DNA from: Ruminococcaceae bacterium UBA5905
GTDB taxonomy: Bacteria > Bacillota > Clostridia > Oscillospirales > Acutalibacteraceae
Assembly: GCA_002431285.1 (NCBI GenBank)
Contig: DJEF01000039.1
Span: 48,684-59,147 of the forward strand
Length of the DNA: 10,464 nt
Reading direction: 5' to 3'
Shown here: piece by piece, positions 5,103 to 10,464 of the stretch
Layout of the letters: each line of letters begins with the position of its first letter
Position numbering within the stretch: the first letter of the stretch is position 1
Program-made: the position numbers and the translations under genes
The notes under the pieces: model-generated
Told to the model about the DNA's origin: nothing
Seen by the model: only the letters and a program-made list of their open reading frames with translations
The model's database searches: none

Positions 5103-7301
5103 TCAGGTGGTCGACCGTTCTACCCGATCCACAATATCCACCGATTCCAGCTTTTTCATGATCATCTGCAAATGTTCGACGCTGCTGACCACCACCGTCA
5201 GCGTCACCACAGCGCCGCCGCCCTCCATCTCCCGGGCATTCATCGCGTGCACCGAGACGTGCATATTGGCCAGCACGGTGGTCAGTTTCAGCAGCAGATT
5301 CTCGCCGCTGCCCGCCACCACCCGCAGCGTGGCATAGGACTCCGTTTTCTGCCCGGATTCCCACTGCACCGACACCCAGCGCTCCCGGTTGGGCGCTTCC
5401 TCGATCACCTTGGGCACATTGGTACAATCCCGGCGATGAATGGACACCCCATAGCCCCGGGTGATAAACCCGATGATGGGGTCTCCCGGCACCGGGTTAC
5501 AGCATTGGGCGAACTTGACGAGGCAATCCTCCATGCCGTCCACGATCACGCCGCCGTTATGGTGCTTACGCCGCACCGGCGGAGTCAGCACCGGCTGCGG
5601 CGGTGTTTCGGTCTGCTCCTCCCGCTGAATACGGGCATATTCCTCTTTCATCCGCGGAATCAGGCGGGACAGCAGAATCCCGCCGTAGCCGATGGCGGCA
5701 TAGAAATCCTCCAGCGACGGGCAATGCTGCCGGCGGCTCTGCTCCAGCAGAAACGCCGCCATGCGGTCCTCCGGCAGACGGATCAGATTCCGGGACAGCT
5801 CCCGTTCCAGCTCCGCCCGGCCCTGCTGCACATTTTCCTCCCGGCGCTCCCGCTTGAACCAGCTGCGGATCTTATTGCGGGCTTCGCCGGTATGCACGAT
5901 ATTGAGCCAGTCCCGGCTGGGACCGTGGCCGGGCGCCGCCGTGGTCAGCACCTCCACAATCTCGCCGGTTTTCACCCGGTAATCCAGCGGCACAATGCGT
6001 CCGTCCACTTTAGCCCCCACCATACGGTTACCCACCGCCGTATGAATGGCATAAGCAAAGTCGATGACCGTGCTGCCCACCGGCAGGGTGATCACATCGC
6101 CCTTGGGGGTGAATACAAACACGTCGTCGATGTTCAGGTCGGTCTTGATGCTGCGGACGATATCCTCGGCGTCGTCCACATCCTTCTGGTTCTCGATGAA
6201 CTGCCGCACCCACGCCAGCCGCTCGTCCAGCTTATCCTGCTTTTGCAGCCCCAGCTTATACTTCCAGTGGGCGGCAATGCCGTATTCCGCCGTATAGTGC
6301 ATCTCATAGGTACGGATCTGCACCTCAAAGGGAATCTTCTCCTTGCTCACCACGGTCGTATGCAGCGACTGGTACATATTCGCCTTGGGGGTGGAGATAT
6401 AGTCCTTGAACCGATTGGGCAGCGGTCGGAACATCTCATGCACCAGCCCCAGCACATTATAGCAGTCATTCACCGTATCCACGATCACCCGCACGGCGTA
6501 AATATCAAAGATCTCGTCAAAGGCATGGCCCTGAATATACATTTTCCGGTAAATACCGGCGATGCTTTTGACCCGGCCGGACATCTGCGCCTGAATGCCG
6601 TATTCCGCCAGCTTATCCCGGATGCGATCCTGAATACCCGCCAGGAATGCCGACCGTTCCTCCGCCCGCAGCGCCAGATTATCCTCGATCTCCTTATACG
6701 CCACCGGGTCCAGCACCCGCAGCGACCGATCCTCCAGCTCCTCCTTAATGGAGCGGATCCCCAGACGGTGTGCCAGCGGGGCGTAAATATCCAGCGTCTC
6801 CCGCGCCTTATCCCGGCGCTTCTGGGGCGCCCAGCCGTCGCTGGTGCGCATATTGTGCAGACGGTCCGCCAATTTGATGATCATGACCCGCACATCCTGG
6901 GACATGGCCAGCAGCATCTTGCGCACATTCTCCGCCTGCTGCTCCTCTTTGGTGGAGAAGTTCATCTTGGTGATCTTGGTCACGCCGTCCACCAGATGCG
7001 CCACCTCGTCGCCGAAAGCCGCGGCGACATCCGACAGCTCCAGCGGCGTATCCTCCACCACATCATGGAGCAGCGCCGCCACCACGGAATCGCTGTCCAT
7101 CCCCATCTCCACCAGAATGCACGCCACGTGCAGCGGATGGCAAACATAATCCTCGCCGGATTGGCGTTTCTGCCCCGCATGGGCCTTCTCCGCCATGTCG
7201 ATCGCCCGGTCGATGCGGTCGATCTGATAGCTTTTTTCGCTCTCGGCCAACAGGGTTTTCAGCGTAGCTTTGACCGATTCCACGGTTTCCGGTTGATTCA
7301 T
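5103..7301 (-). CDS. rel: Bifunctional (p)ppGpp synthetase/hydrolase Rel
   Basis: Predicted 732 residues, the full length of a long RelA/SpoT homologue. It makes pppGpp/ppGpp from ATP and GTP/GDP during amino acid starvation and degrades it. Domains: HD hydrolase about 30-180 with H55, H79-D80 and D146 ([18 protein letters not shown]); synthetase about 235-350 with R243/K245, D266, the RFKD motif at 297-300 and EVQIRT at 326-331; TGS about 392-452; a helical region; a zinc-finger/CC region with C593, C600, C601 and C626; ACT about 655-730. The RxKD motif is the form found in bifunctional Rel and SpoT, whereas synthetase-only RelA has ExDD. All hydrolase residues are present, so both activities are expected. 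ATG at 7301 overlaps the recJ stop as ATGA. AAGGAGG (7308-7314) lies 6 bases upstream. This is probably the main stringent-response enzyme. Confidence 0.97.
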   Translation of the reverse strand: MNQPETVESVKATLKTLLAESEKSYQIDRIDRAIDMAEKAHAGQKRQSGEDYVCHPLHVACILVEMGMDSDSVVAALLHDVVEDTPLELSDVAAAFGDEVAHLVDGVTKITKMNFSTKEEQQAENVRKMLLAMSQDVRVMIIKLADRLHNMRTSDGWAPQKRRDKARETLDIYAPLAHRLGIRSIKEELEDRSLRVLDPVAYKEIEDNLALRAEERSAFLAGIQDRIRDKLAEYGIQAQMSGRVKSIAGIYRKMYIQGHAFDEIFDIYAVRVIVDTVNDCYNVLGLVHEMFRPLPNRFKDYISTPKANMYQSLHTTVVSKEKIPFEVQIRTYEMHYTAEYGIAAHWKYKLGLQKQDKLDERLAWVRQFIENQKDVDDAEDIVRSIKTDLNIDDVFVFTPKGDVITLPVGSTVIDFAYAIHTAVGNRMVGAKVDGRIVPLDYRVKTGEIVEVLTTAAPGHGPSRDWLNIVHTGEARNKIRSWFKRERREENVQQGRAELERELSRNLIRLPEDRMAAFLLEQSRRQHCPSLEDFYAAIGYGGILLSRLIPRMKEEYARIQREEQTETPPQPVLTPPVRRKHHNGGVIVDGMEDCLVKFAQCCNPVPGDPIIGFITRGYGVSIHRRDCTNVPKVIEEAPNRERWVSVQWESGQKTESYATLRVVAGSGENLLLKLTTVLANMHVSVHAMNAREMEGGGAVVTLTVVVSSVEHLQMIMKKLESVDIVDRVERSTT

Positions 7302-9364
7302 GGTTGCCCTCCTTCACTCAGGTATTCCCACAGGGGTGTCCGGGTCAGATCGGCTTTTCCGGTGGTGGGGATCAAGCGCAGATGCAGCCGCTCGCCGCCG
7401 TCCACCACCGCCAACAGGCCGGCCTGCCGCCAAATCTCCAGCGCCGTCAGCAGATGCAGCGGCGAGGGTAGTTCGCCCCCGGCGCCGCCCACCCGGGAGA
7501 CGGCGTATTGCAGCTGCTCCGCCGTGCCGCTCCAGCCCTCGCAGGAGCGGAGCATACTGTACAGCCGCGTCAGCAGCTCTCGAGGCGGGAGCGTATCCGC
7601 CGCCGGCAGCCGCTGCTCCTGCCGCAAGAGCGCCTCATAGGCGTCTATGGCGTCCATCCATTGCTGACGGTCCGTCTGCGCGTAGGCCACATCCCGGATG
7701 CGGATACTGACATTGGTATTTCCATGATATTCGTTCTTTTCCAGCGATACCACACAATTGAGCACCGAGCCGCAGGGAATCGGGAAATCCTCCGGCGCAG
7801 TCTGGAATTTCACGGCGCTGACGCGCACGCCGCCGCGGCTCAATGACAGACGCAGATGCTTTCCGTTGCCGATGGCGGTGATGTTATCCAGCGTCATGCG
7901 GGACAGGCAGAAGAGCGGCATGGGATTCCCCGCGCCCATCGGCTCTAATGCATCCATAAGCAGCAGTTTCTCCAGATTGATTTGATCCGGACGGATCCGC
8001 ATGGCGATATGCAGCGCCGGGACCGGCATCCGGGGATACTCCTGCGCCGCCCAGGTGTTCACCTGCCTGCGCAGCGCCGGAATCTGCTCTGCCGACAGCG
8101 ACAGTCCCGCCGCCATCTCGTGACCGCCGAAGGCGGTGAGCAGCTCCCGGCAGCTATCCAGCGCCGGATACAGCGGGAAGCCCTCGATGCTCCGGGCAGA
8201 GCCATGAGCCATTCCATCCTCGCCGGTGCTGATCACCACAGCCGGCTTGCCGTATTGCTCCGCCAGACGCGCCGCCATGATCCCCAGCACACCGCCGTGC
8301 CAGCCCGGACCGTCCACCACCAGCACCCGCTGGCAGAGCCATTCCGGATGCGCCGCCAGGGTCGTCTCGATCTGGGCGTAAATCTCCTGCCCCACACGCT
8401 GGCGCTCCGCGTTCATCGTCTGCAATTGCTCGGCCAGCGGATCCGCCTGCGCCGCATCCTCCGCCAGCAACAGCCGCAGCGCCACCTCCGGATCGCCCAT
8501 GCGGCCGGCCGCATTGATGCGGGGGGCCAGCACAAACACCGCCGCCGTGGCCGTCAAGGTCTTATCCGCATATCCGGCCGTCTGCCGGAGGGCCACAATA
8601 CCGGGACGCGTGCTGCTATCCAGCGCACCGATCCCCCGGCGCATCAGATCCCGGTTGAATCCCCGCAGCGGGATCAGATCCGCCAGCGTCCCCAGCGTCA
8701 GCAGATCGCCGTAGCGCTCAAACACCGTCTCGCTGTCCCCCTCCAGCACACAGACCAGCATGAACGCCACACCCACGCCCGCCAGATCCTTACAGGTGCT
8801 CTCGCAATCGGGGCGATGGGGGTCCACCACAGCGCACACATCCGGCAGAGTTTCTGTCGGACGGTGGTGATCGGTCACCACGATATCCACGCCGGCGCCG
8901 GAAGCGGCCGCCACCTCTGCGGACGTCAACGCAATCCCGGTATCCACGGTCACGATCAACCCCACGCCGGCGGCCGCCGCCCGCGCGATCCCCTCCTCAT
9001 GCAGCCCGTAGCCGTCGGCCCGATTGGGGATGGCCCACGCCACATCGGCCCCGGCATCCCGCAGATAGGTATACAGCAGCACGGTGGCCGTGATGCCGTC
9101 CACGTCGTAATCCCCGTAGACCAGAATCTTTTCGCCGCGTTCCATCGCCGCATGAATGCGCTGCGCCGCTTTCTCCATATCCGCATAGGAGAACGGGTCG
9201 GACTCCTCCTCGGAGCCGGCGAGGAACTCGTATATATCCTCCGGAGCGGTCAACCCCTGTGTCGTCAGCAGCAGGGTCAAAAACGGATGCAGCTCGCATT
9301 CCGACGCCAATTCCGCCGACAGAGCCGTGTCCAGCGGGGCAAACTCCCAGCGTTTCATCCGCAT
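7298..9364 (-). CDS. recJ: Single-stranded-DNA-specific 5'-3' exonuclease RecJ
   Basis: Predicted 688 residues, between E. coli RecJ (about 577) and the longer Bacillus form (about 786). RecJ degrades single-stranded DNA 5' to 3' in recombination, mismatch and base-excision repair. DHH phosphoesterase motifs: DYDVDG at 85-90, VDTGI at 140-144 (a Thr where Asn or Cys is common), TDHH at 164-167, DLAGVGVAF at 193-201. DHHA1 motifs: HGGVLGI at 356-362, GSARS at 388-392 and GGHEMAAG at 413-420. An OB-fold-like region follows (about 460-560). The last 100 residues (about 593-688), with an L-x-x-ALEIW segment and a DLTRTPLWEYL ending, resemble the extra C-terminal domain of Bacillota RecJ. ATG at 9364 has AAAGGAG (9372-9378) 7 bases upstream; a second ATG at 9358 is less well placed. 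First gene of the operon. Confidence 0.96.
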   Translation of the reverse strand: MRMKRWEFAPLDTALSAELASECELHPFLTLLLTTQGLTAPEDIYEFLAGSEEESDPFSYADMEKAAQRIHAAMERGEKILVYGDYDVDGITATVLLYTYLRDAGADVAWAIPNRADGYGLHEEGIARAAAAGVGLIVTVDTGIALTSAEVAAASGAGVDIVVTDHHRPTETLPDVCAVVDPHRPDCESTCKDLAGVGVAFMLVCVLEGDSETVFERYGDLLTLGTLADLIPLRGFNRDLMRRGIGALDSSTRPGIVALRQTAGYADKTLTATAAVFVLAPRINAAGRMGDPEVALRLLLAEDAAQADPLAEQLQTMNAERQRVGQEIYAQIETTLAAHPEWLCQRVLVVDGPGWHGGVLGIMAARLAEQYGKPAVVISTGEDGMAHGSARSIEGFPLYPALDSCRELLTAFGGHEMAAGLSLSAEQIPALRRQVNTWAAQEYPRMPVPALHIAMRIRPDQINLEKLLLMDALEPMGAGNPMPLFCLSRMTLDNITAIGNGKHLRLSLSRGGVRVSAVKFQTAPEDFPIPCGSVLNCVVSLEKNEYHGNTNVSIRIRDVAYAQTDRQQWMDAIDAYEALLRQEQRLPAADTLPPRELLTRLYSMLRSCEGWSGTAEQLQYAVSRVGGAGGELPSPLHLLTALEIWRQAGLLAVVDGGERLHLRLIPTTGKADLTRTPLWEYLSEGGQP

Positions 9365-9412
9365 ACGACCACTCCTTTCTCAGTTTCTGCCTATAATGGA
9401 ATATATACTGCT

Positions 9413-9441
9413 ATCTTAGCACGAAACGCCTGAATATTCAA
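9413..9441 (-). promoter_or_regulatory. Candidate promoter of the recJ operon
   Basis: The minus strand has TTGAAT (9436-9441), 17 bases, then TAAGAT (9413-9418), preceded by TGC, an extended -10 feature. Each hexamer matches consensus at four of six positions, and the spacing is ideal. It lies between the aspS terminator and the recJ start, with a leader of about 40 bases. A TGAATATTCA palindrome (9431-9440) overlaps the -35 and could bind a regulator. Confidence 0.6.
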
Positions 9442-9490
9442 CAAATTTTTGCATTTCATGGAGGTTTCGGTCGATTTCCCGCGAAATACG

Positions 9491-9532
9491 AAAAAAGCAC
9501 CGCTCACAAAGGGCGATCCTCTGTGAGCGGTG
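9491..9532 (-). terminator. Intrinsic terminator of aspS
   Basis: The minus strand reads CACCGCTCACA (9522-9532) and TGTGAGCGGTG (9498-9508), an 11-bp perfect stem, followed by G-T-pairing or C and then TTTTTT (9491-9496). It lies 11 bases beyond the aspS stop. This separates aspS transcription from the recJ operon. Confidence 0.95.
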
Positions 9533-9543
9533 TAAAAAGTTGA

Positions 9544-10464
9544 TCAGTTTTCTTCCGTCGCCGGGTGAAGTAGAGCGATCCCCAGCTCCGCCAGCTGCTG
9601 ATCGTCCACCACAGCCGGGCAATCGGTCATCAGCTCAGACATATTCTGTACCTTCGGGTACGCCACCACATCCCGCAGGCTGGCCGCGCCGATCATCTGC
9701 ATGACCAGCCGATCCAGTCCGATAGCCATACCGCCATGAGGCGGCGCACCATAGCGGAACGCATCCAGCAGATAGCCGAACTTCTGCTGAGCCTCTTCAT
9801 CGGACAGACCAAGCGCCCGGAACATATGGCTCTGCAGCTCGGAATCGGTGATCCGGATGGAACCGGACGCCAGCTCCACGCCGTTGAGCACCAGGTCATA
9901 GCACTTGGCATACACCTTATCCGGGTCGGAATCCAGATACGGGATGCACTCGTCCAGAGGCGCCGTGAACGGGTGATGCATCGCATCCCAGTGCTGGGTC
10001 TCTTCGTTATACTCGAAGAAGGGGAACTGGGTGATCCACAGCAAATTGTAGCCGCTGCGAGGGATATTCAGCTTATTCGCCAGCTCCAGACGCAGCGCGC
10101 CCAGCACCGACAATACGTGCTTCTTATTGGCGTCCGCCACAATCAGCACCACATCGCCCTGTTCCGCTCCGGCCGCTGTCAGCACCCGCTGCATCTCTTC
10201 CTCCGAGAGAAATTTCCCGAAAGAAGAACCGCAGGTATCCGCCGTCCAGCGCACCCAGGCCAGGCCCTTGGCGCCGATGCCCTTGGCCATCTCGGTGAGC
10301 TTGTCGATCTCCTTGCGGGAGATCGTGGCCGCCGCGCCCTTGGCATTCAGGCACCGCACGGTGCCGCCGCCCTCCACCGCGCCGGAGAATACGCCGAAAC
10401 CGCAGCCCCTAACTGCCTCGGTCAGGTCGATGATCTCCATACCGAACCGGGTGTCCGGCTTATC
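9544..10464 (-). CDS. aspS: Aspartyl-tRNA synthetase, C-terminal 306 residues (5' end outside window)
   Basis: The reading frame is open to the window edge; the fragment begins DKPDTRFGMEI, which is the segment before the GAD domain of bacterial AspRS. The full protein is usually about 590 residues, so roughly half is visible. It contains the GAD insertion (about residues 20-135 of the fragment) found in bacterial-type AspRS, then class II catalytic core pieces: HPFTAP, YDLVLNGVELASGSIRI (substrate loop and motif near the active site) and motif 3 GLDRLVM. It charges tRNA-Asp with Asp in the cytosol. Whether it also charges tRNA-Asn cannot be judged from this part. In Bacillus and many Clostridia hisS precedes aspS; hisS may lie to the right. 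The TGA stop is at 9544-9546, followed closely by a strong terminator. Confidence 0.97.
   Translation of the reverse strand, partial: DKPDTRFGMEIIDLTEAVRGCGFGVFSGAVEGGGTVRCLNAKGAAATISRKEIDKLTEMAKGIGAKGLAWVRWTADTCGSSFGKFLSEEEMQRVLTAAGAEQGDVVLIVADANKKHVLSVLGALRLELANKLNIPRSGYNLLWITQFPFFEYNEETQHWDAMHHPFTAPLDECIPYLDSDPDKVYAKCYDLVLNGVELASGSIRITDSELQSHMFRALGLSDEEAQQKFGYLLDAFRYGAPPHGGMAIGLDRLVMQMIGAASLRDVVAYPKVQNMSELMTDCPAVVDDQQLAELGIALLHPATEEN

Noticed and set aside
5086..5427. N-terminal extension of the dtd frame up to 5427
   Set aside because: The extra 114 residues overlap the 3' end of rel in another frame and do not resemble DTD. The family N-terminus begins exactly at ATG 5085.
4971..7640. 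889-codon open frame on the plus strand opposite dtd, rel and recJ
   Set aside because: It is antisense to three clearly real genes, has a His/Pro/Arg-rich shadow composition, no recognisable domain, and no ribosome binding site. GC-rich coding DNA commonly gives such frames.
9392..9397. TATAAT on the plus strand as a divergent promoter
   Set aside because: No -35-like hexamer lies at a suitable distance and no plus-strand gene follows; transcription would run into the aspS 3' end.
7982..9433. 483-codon open frame on the plus strand opposite recJ
   Set aside because: It lies antisense to recJ with the same His/Arg/Gln-rich composition and no family motif; a shadow of the GC-rich gene.

Overview
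The window looks like chromosomal DNA from a fairly GC-rich member of the Bacillota, most likely class Clostridia (Oscillospirales-like). The evidence is HemZ (a Bacillota-type radical SAM protein), a single RelA/SpoT-type Rel next to recJ and dtd (an order shared with Bacillus and Clostridium), strong AGGAGG-type ribosome binding sites, and Leu tRNA with an encoded CCA end. No database search was possible, so the taxonomy is inference. Every gene I can support lies on the minus strand, so the window is read here from right to left.

Right end (9491-10464): the C-terminal 306 residues of aspartyl-tRNA synthetase, followed by a clear intrinsic terminator. A sigma-A-type promoter (9413-9441) then starts a tightly packed five-gene operon (2496-9364): recJ, rel, dtd, an MBL-fold hydrolase and hemZ. 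The junctions are ATGA overlaps (recJ/rel and dtd/MBL), a TAATG overlap (MBL/hemZ) and one 17-base gap (rel/dtd). The operon combines DNA repair (RecJ), the stringent response (Rel), tRNA proofreading (Dtd), a glyoxalase II-like hydrolase and a radical SAM enzyme. It matches the known recJ-apt-rel-dtd neighbourhood of Bacillota, but apt is absent and aspS lies upstream of recJ instead of downstream.

Middle (2171-2382): a tRNA-Leu(CAG) gene with a perfect consensus promoter and its own strong terminator. No convincing terminator separates hemZ from it.

Left part (1-2170): a lower-GC stretch holding one gene, an ECF-like sigma factor with an unusual C-terminal extension of about 390 residues that contains a second, winged-helix-like DNA-binding segment and a cysteine cluster. 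Upstream of it are inverted repeats and a possible ECF-type promoter. Beyond its 3' end lie about 200 bases without a gene, then another perfect consensus promoter firing into a tRNA gene (probably Gly) cut by the window edge. The sigma gene is therefore a single-gene insert between two tRNA transcription units, and it is the least ordinary element here. I saw no transposase, integrase, CRISPR array, phage gene or obvious multi-gene defence system.
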